A stretch of 64,000 nt of DNA, from assembly GCA_045047085.1 (NCBI GenBank), contig JASFYT010000055.1, forward strand, positions 1 through 64,000. Reading direction: 5' to 3'. A program made the translations under genes and the position numbers. The stretch is from GCA-2401155 sp045047085 (GTDB lineage: Bacteria; Pseudomonadota; Alphaproteobacteria; Rhizobiales; Rhizobiaceae). Under the pieces are notes generated by a model. It searched no databases, was not told the origin of the DNA, and saw only the letters and a list, made by a program, of their open reading frames with translations. Shown in pieces: positions 17,030 to 26,273 of the stretch. The first letter of the stretch is position 1, and each line of letters opens with the position of its first letter.

Positions 17030-18010
17030 TCACTTGTTTTCCGATTTTAGCGGGCGGCGCAGTAATTGTACAACGGCGTCTTTTGCCGAAAGTTCTTTAT
17101 CGAGAACTGCGGTGACTGCTTTGATGATTGGTGTGTCGATGTTTTGTTGTATTGCAATCTTAGCGGCAATTCTGGCGGTGAAAGCGCCTTCTGCGAGTTT
17201 TAGCCCTTGCAGATCGTCGCCATGGCCAAGTGCCATGCCGTATGAAAAATTACGCGATTGGGGGGTTGAACAGGTGAGCACCAAATCGCCCAGACCTGAA
17301 AGACCGGACAAGGTTTGCTGTTCAGCGCCAAGGGCTACGGCGAGACGGCATATTTCGGCAAAACCCCGTGCGATCAAGGCCGCTTCGGCGCTCGCGCCTA
17401 ATTGCATGCCACGTGCAGCGCCCACGGCGAGCGCAAGGACGTTTTTCAATGCACCACCCAGTTCAACGCCTTTAAGATCATCGCTGGCATAGCAGCGGAA
17501 TCCTTCGGTTGAAAGGCTTGCGGCCAGCTTTTGAGAAATGGTCATGTCTTTGCTGGCGATGGTGATAGCGGTTGGTAGTTTTTGTACAACGTCACTGGCG
17601 AAGCTTGGGCCGGATAGGGCTGCAACAGCGCAATCGGGGATTTCGTTGGCGATCAATTCGCTGGGCAACAGAGCTGTCTCGCGGTCAATTCCTTTGGCAC
17701 AGGCGATGTTAATTGCGCCTGACTTGATGAGCTTTGCTGCAGATTTTGCCATTTCTCCGATGGTTTGTGCAGGTACTGCAAACAGAACAATTTTGGCACT
17801 CTCAATCGCTACGGGCAGTTCAGTTGTTGCCTGAATGTCAGATTCCAGTGGAAGGTTGCCAAGATAGTCAGGATTGTTGCAATTCTGGTTTATGGCGTTG
17901 ACCACAGATCGATTGCGCGACCAAAGTACTGTTTCGTGACCAGCACGTCTTACAACGCAGGCGAGGGCGGAACCCCATGCACCGCCGCCGAGAACGCAAA
18001 TCTTGCTCAT
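17030..18010 (-). CDS. gpsA: Glycerol-3-phosphate dehydrogenase [NAD(P)+]
   Basis: A 326-residue enzyme reducing dihydroxyacetone phosphate to sn-glycerol 3-phosphate for phospholipid synthesis. The N-terminal Rossmann motif is LGGGAWGSALA. The catalytic Lys region appears as CAKGID and GVELGGALKNVLALAVG, and SGLGDLVLTC closes the substrate site. The ATG at 18010 overlaps the tsaD stop as ATGA and has SD GGGAG; the frame open to 18163 is inside tsaD. The tsaD-gpsA pairing is typical of rhizobia. Confidence 0.97.
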   Translation of the reverse strand: MSKICVLGGGAWGSALACVVRRAGHETVLWSRNRSVVNAINQNCNNPDYLGNLPLESDIQATTELPVAIESAKIVLFAVPAQTIGEMAKSAAKLIKSGAINIACAKGIDRETALLPSELIANEIPDCAVAALSGPSFASDVVQKLPTAITIASKDMTISQKLAASLSTEGFRCYASDDLKGVELGGALKNVLALAVGAARGMQLGASAEAALIARGFAEICRLAVALGAEQQTLSGLSGLGDLVLTCSTPQSRNFSYGMALGHGDDLQGLKLAEGAFTARIAAKIAIQQNIDTPIIKAVTAVLDKELSAKDAVVQLLRRPLKSENK

Positions 18011-19083
18011 GCCTTGGCTCCCTTGCGTCCTGATCCAATGACGCTGGCAGAGGTTTCGTCCAGTGGCCAGCGTGATCTTGGGGCCGTGTTCATGGGTGAA
18101 GTCTCGCCGCGCTCTGCGCGCTCCAACCCTGCCCATGCAATCATTGGTGCGTTGTCTGAGCAAAGCGCAAGAGGTGGGGCTACAAACTCCCAGTTCTCTT
18201 CATTGCAAAGTGTTTCGAGATCGGACCTGATTTTCTGGTTTGCTGCGACGCCTCCTGCTGCGACCAAAACCGGGAATGAGGTAGTATTTTTTGTTAAAAA
18301 TTCAGCCATTGCGCGTTTGCAACGATTAACCAGAACGGCGCTTACGGCGCTTTGGAAGGAGGCGCAGATATCTGCAATGTCTTGTTTGGATAAGGGGGCA
18401 AGGGATTCTGCCTTTTGGCGCACTGCGGTTTTTAGGCCGGAAAATGACATGTTCAATGTATCCTGACCACGTAGGGGCTGGGGAAACTGGAAGCGTTTTT
18501 CGTCACCTTCCTTTGCAGCTAATTCAACACTTGGTCCGCCGGGTTGCGGAAGGCCCAGCAGTTTTGCGGTTTTATCAAAGGCTTCGCCCAAGGCATCATC
18601 AATGGTGGTTGCCATGCGTTGATAATCGCCAAGGCCGTTGACGCTCAGAATTTGTGTATGTCCGCCGGATACCAACAGCAATAGATAGGGATATTCGACG
18701 CTGTTAGTCAGCCGCGCTGTGAGTGCGTGACCCTCCAGATGGTTGATTGAGAGAAACGGAATGTCGTTGGTGGAGGCGATGGCCTTGGCGGTCATCATGC
18801 CGACGATCAGGCCACCGACCAAGCCTGGGCCAGTGGTGGCAGCGACTGCATCGAGTTTGTCAAAGGATAACTCAGCATCTGCCATGGTTTTTTTGATTAA
18901 ATGATCGAGAGCCGTGAGGTGGGCCCGAGCGGCAATTTCAGGCACCACACCGCCAAATTCACGGTGATCCTCAAACTGGCTTAATACGTTCTGACTGAGG
19001 ATTTTGGGCATACCCTCGCTATCGCGCGTCACAATTGCCGCAGCGGTCTCATCACAACTTGTTTCTATGCCTAAAATACGCAA
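18007..19083 (-). CDS. tsaD: tRNA N6-adenosine threonylcarbamoyltransferase
   Basis: A 358-residue TsaD/Kae1/YgjD protein that transfers threonylcarbamoyl to A37 of ANN-decoding tRNAs. It begins MRILGIETSCDETAAAI (ASKHA phosphate-1 motif). The metal-binding H-x3-H is INHLEGH near residue 113, followed by LLVSGGHTQ near 135 and FSGLKTAV near 213. It starts divergently from hemC with about 90 bp between the starts, as in many Rhizobiales. It overlaps gpsA by four bases. Confidence 0.97.
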   Translation of the reverse strand: MRILGIETSCDETAAAIVTRDSEGMPKILSQNVLSQFEDHREFGGVVPEIAARAHLTALDHLIKKTMADAELSFDKLDAVAATTGPGLVGGLIVGMMTAKAIASTNDIPFLSINHLEGHALTARLTNSVEYPYLLLLVSGGHTQILSVNGLGDYQRMATTIDDALGEAFDKTAKLLGLPQPGGPSVELAAKEGDEKRFQFPQPLRGQDTLNMSFSGLKTAVRQKAESLAPLSKQDIADICASFQSAVSAVLVNRCKRAMAEFLTKNTTSFPVLVAAGGVAANQKIRSDLETLCNEENWEFVAPPLALCSDNAPMIAWAGLERAERGETSPMNTAPRSRWPLDETSASVIGSGRKGAKA

Positions 19084-19173
19084 GATATCTCTGTCACTGG
19101 TAATTATTGGTGATCTGTCCTAGGTGGGTAGCAGAACGATTTTAAAAAGAAAATGGCTGGTTGGAAAAACCAC

Positions 19174-20094
19174 ATGAAACAGCAAATTGTAATTGGTACA
19201 CGCGGCAGTGATTTGGCACTGGCTCAAGCCCATGAATTGAAACGCCGCCTGATTGACGCGCACGGTGATCTAGAGATTGAAATCAAGGTTATTTCGACAT
19301 CCGGCGATCGTATTCAAGATCGACCATTATCGGAAATTGGCGGCAAGGGTCTGTTTACGCTGGAGATTGAGGAGCAACTTTCCGGTGGCGAGATTGATAT
19401 GGCGGTGCATTCGACCAAGGATATGCCGACCGAACTGCCTGAGGGGCTGGAACTTTCCTGCTATTTGCCGCGTGAGGCGGTAGAAGACGCCTTTATTAGC
19501 TACAAAGCCAATTCGATTATGGATTTGCCCCAAGGGGCGGTTGTTGGGTCTGCATCCTTGCGCAGGCAAGCGTTGATCAAGGCGATGCGTCCGGATTTGA
19601 AGGTCATCAATTTTCGCGGCAATGTACAAACCAGATTGCGCAAGCTGAAAGATGGCGAGGTGGATGCCACCTTGTTGGCTGTAGCGGGTTTGAACCGTTT
19701 GGGAATGAGAGATGTTATTACCTCCATCCTGCCGAAAGACGAATTTCCGCCTGCGCCGGGACAAGGGGCAGTTTGTGTCGAGAGCAGGGTGGGGGATGAA
19801 AAAATCAACGCTTTGTTGGCACCGATTAATCATGAGGAAACCACCAATCTTTTGGCGGCAGAACGCGCATTTCTAAAAGCGCTTGATGGTTCTTGTCGCA
19901 CACCGCTTGCTGCCTTTGCGCAGATTGAAGGTGAAGATATCACCTTGGTAGGGATGATTATGTCGCCTGATGGGCAGACGATTTTCCGCCATGAAGCCAA
20001 GGCATCAATCAAAGAGGCAGAAGAATTAGGAAGCGATTTAGCAGGGCATTTGCGTGCGCAAGCAGGGCCGGACTTCTTTGACGACTGGATGTAA
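19174..20094 (+). CDS. hemC: Porphobilinogen deaminase (hydroxymethylbilane synthase)
   Basis: A 306-residue enzyme joining four porphobilinogen units into hydroxymethylbilane for heme and related tetrapyrroles. Visible motifs: IGTRGSDLALAQA at the start, GGKGLFT near residue 58, VHSTKDMPTELP near 79, GSASLRRQ near 124, FRGNVQTRL near 145 and the dipyrromethane-cofactor cysteine in DGSCRTPLA near 235. The ATG at 19174 has GGAA seven bases upstream; the ATG at 19153 adds seven residues and cannot be excluded. It is the first gene of a hemC-hemD-mitofilin-hemY run. Confidence 0.97.
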   Translation: MKQQIVIGTRGSDLALAQAHELKRRLIDAHGDLEIEIKVISTSGDRIQDRPLSEIGGKGLFTLEIEEQLSGGEIDMAVHSTKDMPTELPEGLELSCYLPREAVEDAFISYKANSIMDLPQGAVVGSASLRRQALIKAMRPDLKVINFRGNVQTRLRKLKDGEVDATLLAVAGLNRLGMRDVITSILPKDEFPPAPGQGAVCVESRVGDEKINALLAPINHEETTNLLAAERAFLKALDGSCRTPLAAFAQIEGEDITLVGMIMSPDGQTIFRHEAKASIKEAEELGSDLAGHLRAQAGPDFFDDWM

Positions 20095-20099
20095 ATTCC

Positions 20100-20822
20100 A
20101 TGAAAATCCTTATTACCCGTAGCCAGTCCTTGAATGAGAATACGGCAGCGGTGCTTGTGGCGATGGGGCATGAGGCTGTTGAATGTTCGTTGGTGGAGAT
20201 TGTTGACACGGGAGAGCCAATTCCTGTTGCGGATTTTGGCGGTGTGATATTTACCAGTCAGGCGGCAATGGAAACCCTTGCTGAACGGGAAAAGGCGGGG
20301 GAAGTGCTTTCGCGATCTTTGAAAGTGTTTGCTGTTGGGGAACGCACGGCAGAACAGGCACGGGCTTTGGGCTTTTCCGATGTTGTTGCAGGTGACGGTG
20401 GCGCTGACGGGCTTGCGGATATCATCGACAGGAGCGATTGCCAAAAATCTTTGCTCTATCTGGCTGGTGTGGATCGCGCGATTGAACTAACGAGTGAGGC
20501 TGTTGAAATCGTTCTCTTGGAGATTTATCAGGCGCAATTGCTGGATCCAAGAAAAGACCAATTGCAGGCTGCTTTGGATGAAGTTTCAGGGGGCTGTGCG
20601 TTTTTGTACTCTGTTCGAACCGCGTCCCATTTGCTTCAATTAATTTCGCGGCATAATCTTGAAAAAAGCATCGCAAATGTGGCATTCATTGCCATATCAA
20701 ATAGGGTAGCAAAAGCGGTGGCATCTGAATTAAGCTTGCCGGTTTTGATCGCCAATCAACCCAATCAAATGGCGATGATTGATCTGGTTGAAGAAGTAAA
20801 AACATTTGGGATTACGGACTAG
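20100..20822 (+). CDS. hemD: Uroporphyrinogen-III synthase
   Basis: A 240-residue HemD-family protein that closes and rearranges hydroxymethylbilane to uroporphyrinogen III. The sequence is weakly conserved, as usual. The N-terminal MKILITRSQ, the FTSQAAMETL segment near residue 51, VFAVGERTAEQARALGF near 78 and AFIAISNRVAKAV near 200 match the two-lobed fold. It starts five bases after hemC, so the pair is co-transcribed. The position next to hemC supports the call. Confidence 0.93.
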   Translation: MKILITRSQSLNENTAAVLVAMGHEAVECSLVEIVDTGEPIPVADFGGVIFTSQAAMETLAEREKAGEVLSRSLKVFAVGERTAEQARALGFSDVVAGDGGADGLADIIDRSDCQKSLLYLAGVDRAIELTSEAVEIVLLEIYQAQLLDPRKDQLQAALDEVSGGCAFLYSVRTASHLLQLISRHNLEKSIANVAFIAISNRVAKAVASELSLPVLIANQPNQMAMIDLVEEVKTFGITD

Positions 20823-20919
20823 AAATTGTCTATTTGTTTGCCTTGTGGCCTTTTTGTGGCGCTAATCAAGTGCTAGCAATTGAATTAATGATCGCCGGGA
20901 AGAAACGGAAAGAAATGTG

Positions 20920-22287
20920 ATGGCCACTTCGAACAATAATAGGAAAAAACCTGCCTCATCCGCTCGCCGGGGAACCAGAGCTGCGAAAACAATTGATCTT
21001 GAGGCGAATAAGAAACCTTCGGCCACCAGCAAAGCCAAGCCCTCATTAGGAATTCCCGATACGAAAGCAGAACCAAAACCTGCTGCTGCCAAGAGTACGA
21101 AGGCAAAAGCGGAGCCCGTGAAACCTGTACCTGAGAGGAACTCCGGCAATTTTTCCGGCATGGTTTTATCGGCGATATTGGGTGGTGCCGTCACCATTGG
21201 TGGTCTTGGTGCTATTGGCCAGATGAATAATGCAGACGGTTTGCCATTGGTCGGGAGTTTATTTGCCAAGGTTGGTGGCGAAAAAGCGGATCTTTCGAAT
21301 TTGGCTGATCTTGATGCGGTGGTATCGTTGAAATCTGAAATTGCAGCCCTTACTGCGCGACTTGATAGTGCGCAGGAGCAGCTGAAATCTGCTGGTGCAG
21401 TTGATCTTTCTGCCATTGAAGGAAAGATCGCGGCACTTGAACAAAAAGATGCAGTAGATGCCAGTTCGGGAATTGATGAGGAAACCATTGGTCGAATCAA
21501 CGATCTCAGCGCGAAATCGCAGGCGAATGGGACGCAGCTTGAGCAGCTTGCGACCCAGATGTCAGAGTTGAAGGCCGACCTGATTACTTCAGGGCAAAGT
21601 GCGGATAATGGTGATGTTCTTGCCAAATTGAGTGTGTTTGAAAAATCCATTGGTGATGTAGGAATACAAACGAACGTAATTTCTGACCGCATTGATAAGT
21701 TGGAAAGCCAGTTCAGTTCAGAGCTTCTGGGCAAAATCGAAGACATGGCGAAAATCGCTGATAATGCCAAAGTTAGCGAAAAAATTGCGCGCAGTGTGGC
21801 TGTTTCAGCTTTGCAAACCTCGATTGAACAGAATACACCTTATATGAATGCACTGGTTTCGATCGAAACCCTGACTGGTCCGAGCGAGGAAACCAGCCGT
21901 CTGAAAGAACTCGCAGCCAGCGGCAAAGTGCCGGACGTTCAAACATTGCAGAGCCAGTTTAAATCTCTGGCGAGCCACCTAATTCCGACGACGGCAAGCG
22001 AAGCGAATGCCAGTGTGCTCGACAAATTGGTGACGAGTGCTAAATCCCTGATCAAAGTGCGGTCGTCTACGCCGATCAACGGGACTACGGCGCAGGCGAT
22101 TGTTTCGCGTATAGATGCGAAGCTGGCGTCTGGCGATCTTGCCGGTGTGGTTGAGGAATGGAACGGCCTGCCAGAGGAGAGCAAGCTTATAGGTGCTGAC
22201 TGGATTGAAGGGGTCAATATGCGGATGGAAACCAGTCGATTGTTAAATATTGTGCTGAAAAAAGCCAGTGAAGGCTTAAGGGGCTAA
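20920..22287 (+). CDS. Mitofilin-like inner-membrane protein (COG4223)
   Basis: A 455-residue protein with a Lys/Ala/Pro-rich cytoplasmic N-terminus (residues 1-75), one membrane segment (GMVLSAILGGAVTIGGLGAIG, about 78-98), a long coiled coil (about 120-290) and a C-terminal helical domain ending DWIEGVNMRMETSRLLNIVLKKASEG. This is the architecture of alphaproteobacterial mitofilin/Mic60 homologues, which sit between hemD and hemY and are linked to membrane shaping. The ATG at 20920 follows a purine-rich GGAAAGAAA; a GTG lies one codon upstream. Confidence 0.88.
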   Translation: MATSNNNRKKPASSARRGTRAAKTIDLEANKKPSATSKAKPSLGIPDTKAEPKPAAAKSTKAKAEPVKPVPERNSGNFSGMVLSAILGGAVTIGGLGAIGQMNNADGLPLVGSLFAKVGGEKADLSNLADLDAVVSLKSEIAALTARLDSAQEQLKSAGAVDLSAIEGKIAALEQKDAVDASSGIDEETIGRINDLSAKSQANGTQLEQLATQMSELKADLITSGQSADNGDVLAKLSVFEKSIGDVGIQTNVISDRIDKLESQFSSELLGKIEDMAKIADNAKVSEKIARSVAVSALQTSIEQNTPYMNALVSIETLTGPSEETSRLKELAASGKVPDVQTLQSQFKSLASHLIPTTASEANASVLDKLVTSAKSLIKVRSSTPINGTTAQAIVSRIDAKLASGDLAGVVEEWNGLPEESKLIGADWIEGVNMRMETSRLLNIVLKKASEGLRG

Positions 22288-22294
22288 TTGAATT

Positions 22295-23893
22295 ATGATC
22301 CGTATATTTATATTTTTGGCACTGGTTTTGGGCCTCGGTTTTTTGTTTTCATGGGTGGCAGATCGCCCCGGTGACGTGGTTCTGGATTGGCAGGGCACGC
22401 AATATGAAACCAATTTGATGGTGGCGCTCACCATTTTGGTTGCTATTATTGCGGCAATTTTGTTCGTATGGAGTGTTTTGCGCGGTATCGTGACATCGCC
22501 TGCAATCATGTCGCGGTTTTTCAAAAACCGGCGTCGTGAGCGTGGTTATCAGGCGCTTTCCAAAGGCCTGATTGCGGCTAATTCGGGAGATAGCGAACAT
22601 GCCCGGCGTTTGACCATTGAGAGCGGAAAATTGCTTTCCGATGAGCCGCTGGTGGCGTTGCTGGATGCCCAAACTTCTTTGCTTGAAGGTGACCGCGAAA
22701 ACGCTCGAAAACAATATTCTAAAATGCTTGAAAATGATTCCACCAAATTGCTGGCCCTTCGTGGGTTCTACGTCGAAGCCGAGCGTGAAGGTGCAGGGGA
22801 AGCTGCTCGTCATTATGCCAATGAGGCTGTGAAGATGGAATCTACCCTGCCTTGGGCGGGTAATGCGGTTCTTGGTTTTCAAACCGTCGACGGTGAATGG
22901 GAGCAGGCACTTCGCACACTGGAAGCCAACCGTTCAGCCGGGTTAGTCGATAAAGATTTGGCGAAAAAACAGCGAGCCGTTTTGTTGACCGCGCAGGCTT
23001 TTGCAGAAGAACCATCAGACCCCACGCGCGCTGCCAAGCTGGCGCAACAAGCCCATGGTTTGGATGGGGAACTGGTGCCGGCTGCCATCATCGGATCGCG
23101 GGCTTATACTCGCTTGGGCGATATTCGCAAGGCTAACAAATTGATTGAAGCTGTTTGGAAAAAGAGCCCTCATCCGGAATTGGCAGATGCCTATATTCAT
23201 GTGCGAAGCGGCGATTCTGTCTCGGATCGCCTAAAGCGGGCGAACCATTTGGCCGGACTTAAATCTGGCCATGCCGAGGGTAATATGGCCATAGCACTGG
23301 CGGCGATCGATGCGCAGGATTGGGCGCTTTCTCGCAAAGCTATGCAACCTGTATTGATCAGTTCCCTGAGTGAAAGAGCCTGTCTCATTATGGCTGAAAT
23401 TGAAGAGGGCGAACATGGTGACAAGGGTCGAATGCGCGACTGGCTGGCACGCGCTGTTCGTGCGCCACGCGATCCGGCATGGACGGCGGATGGTTATGTT
23501 TCTGAAAAATGGTTGCCGATTTCACCTGTTTCGGGCGAGATAGGTGCTTTCCAGTGGAGGCTGCCAGTGGAACAATTGGGTGCTCCGGCGGAGGCTATTG
23601 ATATTGATGAATTGACCAAGCCGCTGGTGTTGGAGCCTGAGGAGATCAAAGCACCTGATGATATTTCAGATAAGGTAGAAACAGCGGAAGTGCCGGACGC
23701 CGATGAAGCTGAACTGGTTGAAGCGATCAACAATGCCGATCAGAAAAAAGAGACTGAAGCTGAAACTGATGTTGACGAAGTTGAGGGTGTGGTGCCGCTA
23801 GAGACACAATCAGCATTCCCCTTGAAGCGTCGTCCAGATGATCCCGGCGTGCGCAAGGAAGGTAGCGAAGAAAAGGCCTTCAAGTTCTTTTAG
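22295..23893 (+). CDS. hemY: HemY-like TPR membrane protein
   Basis: A 532-residue protein. Two N-terminal membrane segments (about residues 1-22 and 42-63) flank WVADRPGDVVLDWQG, the signature of the HemY_N domain. Tetratricopeptide-like helices follow to about residue 400, then an acidic low-complexity tail (residues 440-515) rich in Glu and Asp. HemY has a poorly defined role in heme synthesis or membrane organisation and is not the eukaryotic protoporphyrinogen oxidase of the same name. It starts seven bases after the mitofilin gene and ends 54 bases before tRNA-Thr. Confidence 0.92.
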   Translation: MIRIFIFLALVLGLGFLFSWVADRPGDVVLDWQGTQYETNLMVALTILVAIIAAILFVWSVLRGIVTSPAIMSRFFKNRRRERGYQALSKGLIAANSGDSEHARRLTIESGKLLSDEPLVALLDAQTSLLEGDRENARKQYSKMLENDSTKLLALRGFYVEAEREGAGEAARHYANEAVKMESTLPWAGNAVLGFQTVDGEWEQALRTLEANRSAGLVDKDLAKKQRAVLLTAQAFAEEPSDPTRAAKLAQQAHGLDGELVPAAIIGSRAYTRLGDIRKANKLIEAVWKKSPHPELADAYIHVRSGDSVSDRLKRANHLAGLKSGHAEGNMAIALAAIDAQDWALSRKAMQPVLISSLSERACLIMAEIEEGEHGDKGRMRDWLARAVRAPRDPAWTADGYVSEKWLPISPVSGEIGAFQWRLPVEQLGAPAEAIDIDELTKPLVLEPEEIKAPDDISDKVETAEVPDADEAELVEAINNADQKKETEAETDVDEVEGVVPLETQSAFPLKRRPDDPGVRKEGSEEKAFKFF

Positions 23894-23947
23894 GCCAATT
23901 TGGATTTGTGATAGCGCATGGGACAACGCTGATGACCATTCCATAAA

Positions 23948-24023
23948 GCCGCATTAGCTCAGTTGGTAGAGCACATCATTCGTAATGATGGGGTCGGGTG
24001 TTCAAATCACCCATGCGGCACCA
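23948..24023 (+). tRNA. tRNA-Thr (anticodon CGT)
   Basis: A 76-nt cloverleaf including the encoded CCA (24021-24023). The acceptor stem GCCGCAT pairs with ATGCGGC; the D-arm is GCTCAGTTGGTAGAGC; the anticodon stem CATCA/TGATG encloses the loop TTCGTAA with anticodon CGT; the T-arm is GGGTG-TTCAAAT-CACCC. The 3' end is directly followed by integrase remnants, so it appears to have served as an attachment site. Confidence 0.97.
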
Positions 24024-24122
24024 CTGAAACCTAATGTTATCAATAACTTAGGACGTAACCTAAATTCCCAATAGCTAATGAAACAGCTGCTGTCACTCTC
24101 ACGTCACAGTAAAGGTTTCGAC

Positions 24123-24362
24123 ATGGCTACAATTCGGAAAAGAGGAAACAAATTCCAAGCTCAAATCAGAAGGCAAGGGTTTCCAGACACGACAAAAATA
24201 TTCCACCAGATGAAGGACGCTAAAGAATGGGCAAGACTGACAGAAATCAAATTAGGCAGGCATGAGCTAGGACCAGACTGAAAGCAATTGAACCTTATAG
24301 CATTGGCTGATCTGGTTGCTCATTACATAATTGAGGTCCCGGCGTCGCATGATCAACTTTGA
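24123..24362 (+). pseudogene. Broken tyrosine-recombinase (phage integrase) N-terminus
   Basis: The ATG at 24123 opens MATIRKRGNKFQAQIRRQGF, continuing through TKIFHQMKDAKEWARLTE. This is the arm-type DNA-binding N-terminal domain of tRNA-targeting integrases. A TGA stops it after 52 codons, but the frame continues as IALADLVAHYIIEVPA, matching the start of the integrase core-binding domain, and then stops again at 24360. The catalytic domain is missing. It lies 100 bases after the tRNA-Thr 3' end in the same direction, the normal place for such an integrase. It is a decayed relic. Confidence 0.8.
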
Positions 24363-24464
24363 CGTCTTGCTCCGCCATGATTTTCTCCAAATCTGGGAAA
24401 GAAACGGCATGGTGAATTTAGAAAAAATACTGCCAATCTTTGCGACAAAACCGTCTGAAAGGCT

Positions 24465-26273
24465 TTAATTTTGTTTGGCCACTAGGTGCCCATCTCCGAT
24501 ATCCATCAGTTGCACCTGCTTAGGCGCATCACCAAGTGCTCGCATCGGGCTGGGAGTGTCACCCTTAAGCCGTGGAATATTTGGTCTCACATAGGCTGGA
24601 TCAGGAATAGGAACAGCAGCAATCAGACGTTTTGTATAAGCGTTCTGAGGGTTACCGAACACCTGTGCCCGGCTGCCCATTTCAACAATTTGTCCCAGAT
24701 ACATCACGGCCACTCGGTCAGAAATGTTTTCGACCACTGCCATATCATGCGAAATAAATAAATAGGCGACGCCCATTTCTTCTGTCAACTCACGCAAGAG
24801 TTCAAGCACTTTAGCCTGAACAGAAACATCAAGTGCTGACACACTTTCATCCGCTATGATCAGTTTTGGCTGCAAGGCAAGTGCCCGCGCAATGCAAATA
24901 CGTTGCCGCTGCCCACCCGAAAATTCATGTGGGTAGCGTTCCATCTGTTCACGAGACAGGCCTACACGATCAAACAGCATTGCAACGCGTTCCTCCTGCT
25001 CTACCGCCGTGCCGATTTGATGTATGACCAGCGGTTCGGCTACCAATTCGCCAACCCGCATCCGCGGGTCAAGCGAAGCCATCGGATCCTGGAAAATCAT
25101 TTGTACATCGCGTCGGATGGCTTTGGCATCATCGCGCCCAAGACCTTGAATTTCTGACCCAGCGATACGAATTTGCCCTGTGTATGACACCAGCCCCGCC
25201 ATCGCTTTGGCGATGGTTGATTTGCCACAACCGCTTTCGCCGACCAATGCAAATGTTTCGCCAGCGCGAATATCAATACTGACGTTTTCAACAGCGTGCA
25301 CCCGGTGAGTAACCCGACTAAGAATGCCACCACGAATGTCAAAATGTACTTTTAAATTACGTATTTCTGCAATGGGTGCACCGTCGTTTGACTTCTTTTG
25401 TGCACCTGAACCATCGCCCATGCGCGGCACGGATGCCAACAGCGCCTTTGTGTAGGTTTTTTTGGGGGCGTGAAACAAATCCTTTACGTCACCCTCCTCG
25501 ACCATCTTGCCGGACTGCATCACAATCACACGGTCCGCCATTTCGGCCACAACCCCCATATCATGTGTGATCAATATCATCGCAGTCCCGAGATCGCGTT
25601 GAAGGTCGCGCAACAGATCCAAAACTTCGCGCTGAACTGTAACGTCAAGTGCTGTAGTAGGTTCATCGGCAATCAATACATCTGGCCGCAATGCTAGTGC
25701 CATAGCGATCATCACTCGCTGGCGCATCCCACCAGAAAGTTCGTGCGGAAATTGGCTCATGCGCTTTTCAGGTTGTGATAATCGCACAGCCGTCAGGGCC
25801 TCTAATGCACGCAAATATGCTTCTTTGCGACTGACAGGTTCATGAGCTTTAATGGCCTCGGATAGCTGCGCACCGATTGTCATCACCGGATTAAGCGAGG
25901 TCATCGGCTCCTGAAAAATCATGGCAATCCGGTTGCCCCGAATGTCACGCATTTTGTTTTCTGACAGTGATAGTAAATTGGTTTTATTGTGAAGAATTTC
26001 ACCTCCGGTCACGCGTACAGCAGGTGGCGGTAAAAGCCCCATAATGGCCAGGGATGTGATTGATTTTCCAGAGCCACTTTCACCAGCAATGGCCAGTGTT
26101 TCGCCGGGTTTTAGAGAGAAACTGATATTGCTGATCAGCGGGCTCAACCCTGTTTCTGTATTGACTGAAACTGTCAGCTCTGACACTTGCAGCACTGGCG
26201 CTACGTGCTGATCAGCAGCCAAACTGTCATCCGGGGTTTGCACCCCGGATATTTTTTTTAACGTTCTCGTCAT
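24465..26273 (-). CDS. Dipeptide/oligopeptide-type ABC importer, fused double ATPase
   Basis: 602 residues carrying two complete ABC ATPase domains (DppD-DppF fusion). Domain 1: Walker A GESGSGKS near residue 64, Q-loop FQEPMTSLNP, signature LSGGMRQR, Walker B VLIADEPTTALD. Domain 2: GESGCGKS near residue 345, FQDPMASLDPR, FSGGQRQR, LIIADESVSALD. Each is followed by the oligopeptide-transporter C-terminal segment (for example KTYTKALLASVP). It powers the permeases at 28867-30692. The ATG at 26273 overlaps the formamidase stop as ATGA. It is the last gene of the ami operon. Confidence 0.93.
   Translation of the reverse strand: MTRTLKKISGVQTPDDSLAADQHVAPVLQVSELTVSVNTETGLSPLISNISFSLKPGETLAIAGESGSGKSITSLAIMGLLPPPAVRVTGGEILHNKTNLLSLSENKMRDIRGNRIAMIFQEPMTSLNPVMTIGAQLSEAIKAHEPVSRKEAYLRALEALTAVRLSQPEKRMSQFPHELSGGMRQRVMIAMALALRPDVLIADEPTTALDVTVQREVLDLLRDLQRDLGTAMILITHDMGVVAEMADRVIVMQSGKMVEEGDVKDLFHAPKKTYTKALLASVPRMGDGSGAQKKSNDGAPIAEIRNLKVHFDIRGGILSRVTHRVHAVENVSIDIRAGETFALVGESGCGKSTIAKAMAGLVSYTGQIRIAGSEIQGLGRDDAKAIRRDVQMIFQDPMASLDPRMRVGELVAEPLVIHQIGTAVEQEERVAMLFDRVGLSREQMERYPHEFSGGQRQRICIARALALQPKLIIADESVSALDVSVQAKVLELLRELTEEMGVAYLFISHDMAVVENISDRVAVMYLGQIVEMGSRAQVFGNPQNAYTKRLIAAVPIPDPAYVRPNIPRLKGDTPSPMRALGDAPKQVQLMDIGDGHLVAKQN

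Noticed and set aside
24295..24378. 27-codon minus-strand ORF with a good SD downstream of the double ATPase
   Set aside because: It lies antisense to the integrase relic, is very short and shows no recognisable features, so it is probably chance.
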